Shown piece after piece: positions 27,270-34,559 of a DNA stretch of 64,000 nt. Location: the NCBI RefSeq assembly GCF_014635865.1, contig NZ_BMDQ01000003.1, positions 411,709-475,708 on the forward strand, written 5' to 3'. A model generated the notes under the pieces. It worked only from the letters and a program-made list of their open reading frames with translations, did not search any database and was not told where the DNA came from. Position 1 is the first letter of the stretch; each line of letters begins with the position of its first letter. The stretch is from Winogradskyella haliclonae. GTDB lineage: Bacteria > Bacteroidota > Bacteroidia > Flavobacteriales > Flavobacteriaceae. A program made the translations under genes and the position numbers.

Positions 27270-27557
27270 ATGCATCGTCTCCTAGCTATACTTGCATTTT
27301 ATAAACCGTTTGTAGTTTGGTCTTTAGTTGTTAATGCTTTGATTGGGTTTTTAAATCCGCATCTAGCACCCGCACTTATTACCAAATTATTTCTAACGGT
27401 TTTTGCGTGGTATTATGTCCATGAAACCTCGCAACGACGAAAATTGACCTTTTATAAAAACTTAGGAATTTCGCCGATAAAATTATTTTCGATTTTATTT
27501 ATATTAGACAGTGTATTGACCATCATTTTCCTTACAGTTTTTAAGGAATTTACATAG
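27270..27557 (+). CDS. Small membrane protein, unknown function
   Basis: 95 residues with about three hydrophobic segments (LLAILAFYKPFVVWSLVVNALIG in part, ALITKLFLTVFAWYYV, LFSILFILDSVLTIIFLTVF) and a basic cytosolic loop (HETSQRRKLTFYKNLG). The motif FYKNLGISPIKL resembles the cytoplasmic loop of small ABC-associated membrane subunits, but I recognise no named family. It lies 94 bases upstream of an orphan ABC ATPase on the same strand, suggesting a pair. The short size means it could serve as one of several membrane subunits. Confidence 0.7.
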   Translation: MHRLLAILAFYKPFVVWSLVVNALIGFLNPHLAPALITKLFLTVFAWYYVHETSQRRKLTFYKNLGISPIKLFSILFILDSVLTIIFLTVFKEFT

Positions 27558-27651
27558 CTTGAACATTGCCTAATTATCAAATTTTGACTCTAATACTAAA
27601 CTATATTTAAAAACTAAATAAAACCTCTAAAAATGATATAATATTACCCAA

Positions 27652-28314
27652 ATGATATTTGAATTAGATAATGTAGAACTTTACTTTAAGAACAAACGTA
27701 TTTTAAACGGCATTTACCTAAAAGCAGAAACTGGAGAAGTGACTGGTGTTTTAGGTAGAAATGGCTGTGGAAAAACTAGCCTTCTAGATATTGCTTTTGG
27801 TAACCTAAAACCAAAGTATAAACTTATTAGAATAGACAGTAAGCCTCTTTTAAAACCTTTGTATAAAGCTATATCAACTAAGTACTTACCACAGTATGAT
27901 TCTGTTCCTAAGAATTTTAAGTTGAAGTCTCTTTTTGAATTATTTGAAGTTAACTGGACTACTTTTACAGATCAGTTTGAAGACTATTATCCTTACCAAA
28001 ATTATAAGTTTGGTCAGCTTTCTGATGGACAACGCAGATTTATAGAAATCTATATCGTCTTAAAAAGCAATAGCGATATTGTACTTTTGGATGAGCCTTT
28101 TAATGGTATTTCTCCTTTAATGATTGAAGGTGTAAAACATATAATATCTGATGAAAAGCTTAATAAGATAATTATACTTACTGACCATAGATATGAGGAT
28201 GTTATTGATATAACTGATACGCTATATCTTCTAAACAACGGCACAACAAAATTGATTAAGGAATTAAATGAACTTGAAGATTATGGATATTTGAGTGTTG
28301 GGAGTTTGTCTTAG
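27652..28314 (+). CDS. ABC transporter ATP-binding protein
   Basis: 220 residues. Walker A GRNGCGKTS near residue 35, Q-loop TKYLPQYDS, signature FGQLSDGQRR (a Gly to Asp change from LSGGQ), Walker B IVLLDEPFNG and H-loop ILTDHRYEDV are all present, so it should hydrolyse ATP. No permease of normal size is adjacent; the 95-residue membrane protein upstream is the only candidate partner. The gene ends with a four-base overlap with the convergent purM. Substrate unknown. Confidence 0.9.
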   Translation: MIFELDNVELYFKNKRILNGIYLKAETGEVTGVLGRNGCGKTSLLDIAFGNLKPKYKLIRIDSKPLLKPLYKAISTKYLPQYDSVPKNFKLKSLFELFEVNWTTFTDQFEDYYPYQNYKFGQLSDGQRRFIEIYIVLKSNSDIVLLDEPFNGISPLMIEGVKHIISDEKLNKIIILTDHRYEDVIDITDTLYLLNNGTTKLIKELNELEDYGYLSVGSLS

Positions 28315-29489
28315 TATTCAAACTTACCAAAATCACTTTTAATGGTTAATTTCTTTTTATCAGAGGCTTCTACTCTACCAACAACCTGAGCATTGACATT
28401 AAATGATTTTGAGATGCTCATAATATCTTCGGCAACTTCTGGTTTAACATATAGTTCCATACGGTGACCACAATTAAAGACTTGATACATTTCTTTCCAA
28501 TCGGTTTTAGATTGCTCTTGTATAAGCTTAAATAGTGGTGGAATTGGAAACATATTATCTTTTATAATATGTAAATGGTCTATAAAGTGAAGAATCTTGG
28601 TTTGAGCACCTCCACTACAATGCACCATACCATGAATGTCATCACTACTGTATTTATTCAAAATCGCTTTTATAATTGGCGCGTAAGTACGTGTTGGAGA
28701 CAATACTAACTTTCCAGCATCAATTGGAGAGTTTTCAACCTTATCAGTCAACTTTATCTGTCCTGAGTATACCAAATTTTCTGGTACAGCTGCATCAAAA
28801 CTTTCGGGATATTTTTTCGCCAAAGATTTATCAAATACATCGTGACGCGCAGAAGTTAATCCATTACTTCCCATACCACCATTATATTCGGTTTCATAAG
28901 TAGCTTGACCAAAAGACTCTAGACCTACAATAACATCACCTTCAGAGATGTTTGCATTATCTATAACATTACGACGCTTCATCCTTGCAGTAACTGTTGA
29001 ATCTACAATTATGGTACGTACTAAATCACCAACATCTGCAGTTTCTCCTCCAGTTGAATGGATTGTTACTCCAAATGATTTTAAATCTTCTATAAGTTCC
29101 TCTGTTCCATTTATAATAGCAGAAATAACTTCGCCAGGAATTACATTTTTGTTTCTTCCTATGGTCGAAGACAACATAATACTATCTGTAGCACCTACAC
29201 AAAGTAGGTCGTCAATATTCATAATCAATGCATCTTGCGCTATGCCTTTCCAAACAGAAACATCTCCAGTTTCTTTCCAGTACATGTATGCCAAAGACGA
29301 TTTTGTACCGGCACCATCTGCATGCATAATCAAACAATAATCCTCGTTGTTAGTCAAGTAATCTGGGACTATTTTGCAAAATGCTTTAGGAAATAAACCC
29401 TTATCAATATTCTTTATGGCATTGTGTACGTCTTCTTTAGATGCAGAAACACCTCTTTGCGCATATCTCTTACTAATATCTTGACTCAT
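28311..29489 (-). CDS. purM: Phosphoribosylformylglycinamidine cyclo-ligase (AIR synthase)
   Basis: 392 residues, the longer Bacteroidota form. Features of the PurM/AIR-synthase fold include YAQRGVSASKEDVHNAIKN at the N-terminus, HADGAGTKSSLAYMYW, DALIMNIDDLLCVGATD and GGETADVGDLVRT. It catalyses ring closure to aminoimidazole ribonucleotide in purine synthesis. A TATTTTTG -7 box lies upstream on the minus strand (29509-29516). It is a single gene, convergent with the ABC ATPase. Confidence 0.93.
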   Translation of the reverse strand: MSQDISKRYAQRGVSASKEDVHNAIKNIDKGLFPKAFCKIVPDYLTNNEDYCLIMHADGAGTKSSLAYMYWKETGDVSVWKGIAQDALIMNIDDLLCVGATDSIMLSSTIGRNKNVIPGEVISAIINGTEELIEDLKSFGVTIHSTGGETADVGDLVRTIIVDSTVTARMKRRNVIDNANISEGDVIVGLESFGQATYETEYNGGMGSNGLTSARHDVFDKSLAKKYPESFDAAVPENLVYSGQIKLTDKVENSPIDAGKLVLSPTRTYAPIIKAILNKYSSDDIHGMVHCSGGAQTKILHFIDHLHIIKDNMFPIPPLFKLIQEQSKTDWKEMYQVFNCGHRMELYVKPEVAEDIMSISKSFNVNAQVVGRVEASDKKKLTIKSDFGKFEY

Positions 29490-29508
29490 TATTGTTTGTT
29501 ATTAAGCA

Positions 29509-29516
29509 CAAAAATA
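29509..29516 (-). promoter_or_regulatory. -7 box for purM
   Basis: TATTTTTG on the minus strand, 20 bases before the purM ATG. Confidence 0.55.
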
Positions 29517-29549
29517 ATTGAATTAATTTCTATATCTAATTACTAGAAC

Positions 29550-29583
29550 AAAAAAAGCATTCAATTATTTTGAATGCTTTTTT
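29550..29583. terminator. Terminator of the curli operon
   Basis: AAAAAAGCATTCA ATTATTT TGAATGCTTTTTT. It follows the last gene of the leftward curli operon by about 20 bases and precedes the purM promoter. Confidence 0.85.
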
Positions 29584-29602
29584 AATGTTATATGACATAT
29601 AC

Positions 29603-31102
29603 TTATTCAAAATCTGGCATTTCAGCATTCTCTATCAATGATGTTCTTCCTGCCGCATTATTATTTGGCAATAAATCAGTTACAAAAATATTACGTTGCG
29701 AAATACCATCATTTGATGTATTTGTAAAAATTACTTCTGCTTCATTTGGTGTAAATCTGCAATCAAAATCATTTGTACCAGCAATTTTTCCATCAGATAA
29801 ATCAATAGTATTACTCGTATTTCTATTATATAAAAATATGTGAGAATCTAATTGTCTGTAATTTGAACTTTCAAATCCAGAGACATCATACCAATAAATT
29901 ATTGATTGGTTATCTACCGAAATATCTAATCCGCCGGCTGCGCCAGAAACTCCAGATAATATATTATCAATAAGTATTCCTGATAAATCAATTGTATATA
30001 CCGACACATTATAACCACTAACATCATTAGTTTTAATTGCTAATAAGCTTTCATCTGCACTAATAACCACTTCGGTTATAAAACTATTATCAGGTGTCTG
30101 ATATATCTCTTGAAGTCCTGTTCCATCACTATTGATAGAATATAATCTATCGAAATTTGAATAATAGAATCTTCCACCATTATCTGTCCAAGTAAAATCA
30201 ATCTCATTTAAATCAAAACCATTTATAGCTACTTGAGATGTAATTTGCTCTTGGTTTGAACCATCTAAATCCATTGTGAAGATATGAGTTTCAGAGCCAC
30301 TATTTGATAAGAAAGCAATCTTATTCGCAGTCACATTTCTTCTTGGTCTGTAACTATTAATTAAAGAAGACGTTAGTTGAAGTTCATTACCTTGAGCATC
30401 AGTAGAAAAAATAACATTATTATCTCCAATCTTTCTAACAAAAGTATATCTAAATTCAGGCGCAGTAACTGTCTCAAAAACACTAACTGCGCTTTGAATT
30501 ACATCAGTATTTATATTATCCTTAGCACCTACTTGCCAAAAATACTTGAGTCCAAATCTTAGACCCGTGATATCAAGCATTGTATCATTTACTGTAGAAA
30601 ATGATAGAACTTCTTCATCAAAATCATTTCTAAGTTCAATACTATAAGTAATATCATCTTCATCAGGATCACTACCAGACCAAACCAATTGCACATCTAA
30701 TGGGACGTCAACAGCATTATCCGTAGGAGTAACTAAAACTGGCGTATTAGGAGGCCTGTTATTGGCAGTCTCTATATTTAATTCAAAAACAACATTAACT
30801 GACGAATTTGCAGTTATCTCAACACCTTCAAAGGCAGCTAAAAATCCGTCAAGTTCAGCTTGAACAGAATACTGATTAACAGGTATTTCTTCAATAATAA
30901 ATTTACCTTCAGCATCAGTGAAAACTGTGCTAAAATTTGGGTTCGTAGAAATTTTTACATTCTCTAATGGTAAGTTTGTTCCATTAGCAACAACAATACC
31001 TGTAAGTGTTCCATTTTCAAGGTTATCAAGTGTATCTTCACTACAATTAATAAAAACAAAGGCTAATAACAAAGTGATTATACTTTTTATATATTTTTTC
31101 AT
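29603..31102 (-). CDS. Curli-operon lipoprotein: carboxypeptidase-regulatory + Fn3-like + PD40/TolB-like repeats
   Basis: 499 residues from the ATG at 31102, 10 bases after the csgG stop; the longer ORF start at 31126 would sit inside csgG. KKYIKSIITLLLAFVFINC gives a lipobox. A carboxypeptidase-D regulatory-like beta-sandwich follows (TGIVVANGTNLPLENVKIST, TDAEGKFIIEEIPVNQYSV), then an Fn3-like domain starting PNTPVLVTPTDNAVDVPLD with WSGSDPDEDD. From about residue 230 come WD40/PD40-type repeats (KIAFLSNSGSETHIFTMDLD; LYSINSDGTGLQ; FTPNEAEVIFTN). As the last gene of the curli operon it may help anchor or organise the fibre at the surface; this is inference from position. Confidence 0.8.
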   Translation of the reverse strand: MKKYIKSIITLLLAFVFINCSEDTLDNLENGTLTGIVVANGTNLPLENVKISTNPNFSTVFTDAEGKFIIEEIPVNQYSVQAELDGFLAAFEGVEITANSSVNVVFELNIETANNRPPNTPVLVTPTDNAVDVPLDVQLVWSGSDPDEDDITYSIELRNDFDEEVLSFSTVNDTMLDITGLRFGLKYFWQVGAKDNINTDVIQSAVSVFETVTAPEFRYTFVRKIGDNNVIFSTDAQGNELQLTSSLINSYRPRRNVTANKIAFLSNSGSETHIFTMDLDGSNQEQITSQVAINGFDLNEIDFTWTDNGGRFYYSNFDRLYSINSDGTGLQEIYQTPDNSFITEVVISADESLLAIKTNDVSGYNVSVYTIDLSGILIDNILSGVSGAAGGLDISVDNQSIIYWYDVSGFESSNYRQLDSHIFLYNRNTSNTIDLSDGKIAGTNDFDCRFTPNEAEVIFTNTSNDGISQRNIFVTDLLPNNNAAGRTSLIENAEMPDFE

Positions 31103-31112
31103 GTTGTTATTT

Positions 31113-32684
31113 TTAATTTTCATCAACTTTACTATCTTTTATTTGCTTTCTATTAGCTTTTCGTAATTCACGTAATTTTTTACGTGCTTCTTTTTTTGAA
31201 ACATCAGAAGTATTATCACCCTCAGAATCCTTAGCTTTTTGTGCTCTGATATTAGCCTCTCGCAAAAGTCTAAGTTCTTTTTCCTTCTGATTTTTTAATT
31301 TTCTTTTGCGTGTACCTTCGTAAGTAGGTGGGTTTAAATAAAAATTAAGACCAAGTCCAAATCTATAATAAAAATCATCACGCTTTCCACTAATAGCTCC
31401 ATCTAATTCATCAGTAAACACAATATTTTGCTCTCCAAATAAATTTATTCCTAACTGATCAGAAACCAAGTACTCCAATCCAATACCATACTGAAATTTT
31501 AAATCTACATTAGCAAAATTGTTTCTAGCATTAGCACCCATGCCAGAGTAAATATAAGGTGTGAAATTATCATAGGGTAAAATTGTAAATTCAGCATTAA
31601 AATCAAGAGAAGTGAATGCCTCATCTAAATTGCCTTCATTTCTTAGGTTAAACTGATTAAGTGAAGTATTAATATTTAAGAAAGGGTTAAGATATCTTTT
31701 ATAACCAACTCTAGCAAAAATTTCAGGTTTAGGCTTAGGTAAATCTCCATCTATTATACTAGTACCGACGGATATATTAATTGCAGATTTCCCACGGCGA
31801 TCTCTATACAATCTATCATGCAATTTTGTATTAGATGATAAACTCTTTTCTTCGTAATAATCTATTAATAGCTGATTAGCTGCATCTTTTTCAGATTCAT
31901 CAACAGACCAAAGACCATCTGATATTCCTTCAACTACTAAAGAATGAACTGCTTTTTCTACAGCTTCAGTAATAGCTAATTGTACTGGTTCATTTCTTGT
32001 AAAACCTGTTTCTGCCTCTAATAGCCTTTGAAAACTAACAAATCTAAAGAAACTTGCATCAAGTGCTTGAGAAAGTATTGTTTTAGACACATAAACAGTT
32101 TTTAATATCTCTCCTGTAGATGTAGATACAGCGCGCAAATATATAGTTATTCTATCTTGTCTATATTGAGTAGAACTACCAATACCAAAATATCTAGCTC
32201 CTAATCCTCCAGTAACAATATTAGTGTCATAAGACACTATTCCACCTTCTAATAAGATTCCTGCAAATAGTAAAGGTCTTAAACGCTCAGGCTGTGTTCC
32301 ATTAAGCTTAGAATATTCTTCACGAGTCGATTTAATAATCTGTCTTTCATTCAATAGATTATTCAAATTCTCTCTTTCTGTAGGTATAAACCAATTTGAA
32401 TCTTCCAGTGCTTTTAGTAAAATTGCAGTAGACCCTTGCGTAACAGCAGTACTAAATGTACTTCCGTTCTCAGTTGGCTTAAACTGTCCAGTTTGGTCTC
32501 TAAAATTATAAACTCCAACAACTACCTGTTGTTGAGGTTTAGGAAGATTTGTAAATAACTTACTAATTTTTGTTTCTTCACCTAATCGAGCTCGTTCCTC
32601 ACTGACGGGTTGATTAAAGTATGTGCCGCAACTAAACATAAATATCATTAAAAACAATGATATTAGTAGTTTATAATTTTTCAT
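31113..32684 (-). CDS. csgG: CsgG curli secretion channel with fused C-terminal beta-barrel-like domain
   Basis: 523 residues, nearly twice E. coli CsgG. MKNYKLLISLFLMIFMFSC is a lipoprotein signal. Residues about 35-270 are the CsgG/HfaB domain: QVVVGVYNFRDQTGQFK, then FSTAVTQGSTAILLKALEDS, WFIPTEREN, NNLLNERQII, GGIVSYDTNIVTGGLGARYF and VDES. From about 295 to 455 alternating beta strands resemble an eight-stranded outer-membrane barrel (ARVGYKRYLNPFLNINTSLN; YIYSGMGANAR; DFYYRFGLGLNFYLNPP). The last about 65 residues are a Lys/Arg/Glu-rich tail. CsgG oligomers form the outer-membrane pore that secretes curlin subunits. Confidence 0.92.
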   Translation of the reverse strand: MKNYKLLISLFLMIFMFSCGTYFNQPVSEERARLGEETKISKLFTNLPKPQQQVVVGVYNFRDQTGQFKPTENGSTFSTAVTQGSTAILLKALEDSNWFIPTERENLNNLLNERQIIKSTREEYSKLNGTQPERLRPLLFAGILLEGGIVSYDTNIVTGGLGARYFGIGSSTQYRQDRITIYLRAVSTSTGEILKTVYVSKTILSQALDASFFRFVSFQRLLEAETGFTRNEPVQLAITEAVEKAVHSLVVEGISDGLWSVDESEKDAANQLLIDYYEEKSLSSNTKLHDRLYRDRRGKSAINISVGTSIIDGDLPKPKPEIFARVGYKRYLNPFLNINTSLNQFNLRNEGNLDEAFTSLDFNAEFTILPYDNFTPYIYSGMGANARNNFANVDLKFQYGIGLEYLVSDQLGINLFGEQNIVFTDELDGAISGKRDDFYYRFGLGLNFYLNPPTYEGTRKRKLKNQKEKELRLLREANIRAQKAKDSEGDNTSDVSKKEARKKLRELRKANRKQIKDSKVDEN

Positions 32685-32715
32685 AAAAAAATATATAAGT
32701 CTAGAGAATATTACT

Positions 32716-33135
32716 CTAATTACCTGGAATTATAATTTGGGTCTGGTCTCCATTAGTTATGTCTAAAATATCAATAACTAATCCTTCTGCAGATTCAAAA
32801 ATTTCTACAACTAGGGAACCGAAAGAAAAAGTTCCTGGAGTAAGGTTACCATCCGCACCAAATTGTTGTGTGAATAAAGATCTTGAGATTTGATTTAGTA
32901 ATTGGTTATTCAAATTTTCGGTAAATGCCTCAATTTCACTTTGCTGATTTCTAAGATTGGCATCTTGTTCTTCTGAAAAGGGATTTTGAGCTTGTGCACT
33001 ACTCAATAAGAATTGATAATTAAACGTATCACCTCCAAAGTTTGGGTTTACAGGACGATACACTAATTGTTGAGAAAAAGATTCTGTAATCGAGAAAATC
33101 GATATTAATGCGAAACAAAAAAGTAGTTTTTTCAT
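32716..33135 (-). CDS. csgF: Curli assembly protein CsgF
   Basis: 139 residues with a signal peptide (ending ESFSQ). The mature N-terminus QLVYRPVNPNFGGDTFNYQF matches the CsgF segment that inserts into the CsgG pore (in E. coli, the pattern ..F.NPxFGGNP.NG..L). The C-terminal half is beta-rich (NLTPGTFSFGSLVVEIFES). CsgF links the channel to the nucleator so that fibres form at the cell surface. It lies 16 bases after csgE and 31 bases before csgG. Confidence 0.92.
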   Translation of the reverse strand: MKKLLFCFALISIFSITESFSQQLVYRPVNPNFGGDTFNYQFLLSSAQAQNPFSEEQDANLRNQQSEIEAFTENLNNQLLNQISRSLFTQQFGADGNLTPGTFSFGSLVVEIFESAEGLVIDILDITNGDQTQIIIPGN

Positions 33136-33151
33136 GATGATTTGGTATATT

Positions 33152-33901
33152 TTAATATTGTCTGATTAGGCTTTTATTTTTTTCTAAGGTAACAAAATAT
33201 CTTAATACATTCTTTATAGCTATTTTAGTCTGCTCTAAAATAAAATCTCTTTTTGGATTTACAAAAAATCGATGCACAATTGTATTACCAATTATTACCT
33301 CCATTATTGTGTTTCTACCAAAGCTAAATTTCTCTTTAATTTTTACGATTTCTTTACCGTTAATCTGATTAAGTCTGTAAGCAGAAGAAAACTCTATAAA
33401 AAAATCTCGTCCTGGTTTTGTTTTAGTATCCTCAGTTATTATACCTCTAAAACCTGCATAACCATCTTCAGCCAATTCTGGAGAGTTTAAAACAGTTTTT
33501 TTTATCTGCTCTTCATTATTATTAATTACAACTAATCGGTCTTTTGCTACCAATTGATTATCAGAATCATAAATTAACAAAACTACAGTAACCTTATCTT
33601 TTGTTACATTATTAACTGTTGTAGAGGCTAGTATCTTCTTTTCAGTGGCTTGTAATACGAAACGACCAGATTGTTCATTACGAGACACATTATTAGTTCT
33701 TGGATTTTTCTTGTATACGTAAGATACGTATCTAAGGCTCTTAATTAAATCTGTATTATTAGTTGCTGTAACATCAATTTTTATGAGCTCAGAAATAGCC
33801 TCAGTCTTTATTTTTGCTACCACTTCTTGGTTTGTTATTTGTGAATAAATATTCCCAGAAAACAACAAACAAAAAAATAATACAAATAGTTTATTAAACA
33901 T
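33152..33901 (-). CDS. csgE: CsgE with an N-terminal CsgH-like extension
   Basis: 249 residues, about twice E. coli CsgE. After a signal peptide (ending NIYSQ), residues about 25-135 form an extra beta-sandwich-like domain (IKSLRYVSYVYKKNP; SRNEQSGRFVLQATEKKIL; KDKVTVVLLIYDSDNQLVAK) that has the layout of the alphaproteobacterial amyloid inhibitor CsgH. The C-terminal part (about 145-249) is CsgE proper: YAGFRGIITEDTKTKPGRDF, EKFSFGRNTIMEVIIGNTIV and FFVNPKRDFI (compare FLFPLKRDF in E. coli CsgE). CsgE caps CsgG on the periplasmic side and keeps curlin unfolded. Eight bases separate it from the curlin gene upstream. Confidence 0.9.
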   Translation of the reverse strand: MFNKLFVLFFCLLFSGNIYSQITNQEVVAKIKTEAISELIKIDVTATNNTDLIKSLRYVSYVYKKNPRTNNVSRNEQSGRFVLQATEKKILASTTVNNVTKDKVTVVLLIYDSDNQLVAKDRLVVINNNEEQIKKTVLNSPELAEDGYAGFRGIITEDTKTKPGRDFFIEFSSAYRLNQINGKEIVKIKEKFSFGRNTIMEVIIGNTIVHRFFVNPKRDFILEQTKIAIKNVLRYFVTLEKNKSLIRQY

Positions 33902-33909
33902 CTTGGTAA

Positions 33910-34446
33910 TTAAAAACTCCTAATAATTACGCTTTGGCTATTGCCTAAAAGCTTAATTGACATTTTATTTGTTTGAGAATTTGTACCAAATCTCTCAACA
34001 GTTAAATTATTGCCATTTTGCAAAATATTCAAACTAGCAGAATCTACATTACCAAAAGTAAAATTGGTAACTTTATTATTGTTTCCTGATTGAAAAATTT
34101 GTTCAGAAACATTATTTACTGTACTTGTACTATTTATAAAGTTATCATTCCCAGATTGAAGATGTGATATATCAGATATACCTTTTGAAGAAACATTGGA
34201 TATTACATTATTATTAAATCCAATTTGCTGAATCATGACAACATTATTACCACTCTGTTGTGTTGGAGTATTAGTGAAATTTCTACTAACTTGTTGAAGT
34301 TGTAAAAAATTAGATACCTCATTTTTATAATTAAATATCTTGGAAACTTTTTTGGTCTTACTGTTATCTACATCCTCTAACTCTTGAGACAATACTAAAA
34401 CAGGTAAAAGAACAACTATTAATAAAATTATGTATGGCTTTTTCAT
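33910..34446 (-). CDS. csgB: CsgB-like minor curlin / nucleator
   Basis: 178 residues with a signal peptide (about residues 1-21, ending VLSQ). Residues about 60-170 carry irregular curlin half-repeats (QSGNNVVMIQQIGFNNNVIS, LQSGNDNF, FQSGNNNK, LQNGNNLT), far fewer and less regular than in the large curlin next door. The C-terminus ends in a non-repeat basic stretch (MSIKLLGNSQSVIIRSF), as the E. coli nucleator CsgB also ends in a charged non-amyloid stretch. A membrane-associated nucleator role is the best reading. It is preceded by the intergenic hairpin after csgA. Confidence 0.82.
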   Translation of the reverse strand: MKKPYIILLIVVLLPVLVLSQELEDVDNSKTKKVSKIFNYKNEVSNFLQLQQVSRNFTNTPTQQSGNNVVMIQQIGFNNNVISNVSSKGISDISHLQSGNDNFINSTSTVNNVSEQIFQSGNNNKVTNFTFGNVDSASLNILQNGNNLTVERFGTNSQTNKMSIKLLGNSQSVIIRSF

Positions 34447-34486
34447 GTTAATAATTATTTATGTGTCTCTCTTTTTACAAAAATAA

Positions 34487-34523
34487 CTAAAAGAAAGGAG
34501 AATTTTTCACTCCTCTCTTTTAG
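34487..34523 (-). terminator. Intra-operon hairpin between csgA and csgB
   Basis: CTAAAAGA(G/A)AGGAG arms (34487-34500 and 34510-34523) form a 14-bp stem with one mismatch. On the minus strand it is followed by TTATTTTTG. A partial terminator here would give far more csgA than downstream mRNA. Confidence 0.65.
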
Positions 34524-34559
34524 TTTATTTTAATGCTATTTCTAAGAATTATTTCTTTC

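Noticed and set aside
28948..29340. 130-codon plus-strand ORF opposite purM
   Set aside because: It is a shadow in antisense of a clear purM coding region; no ribosome site or recognisable domain.
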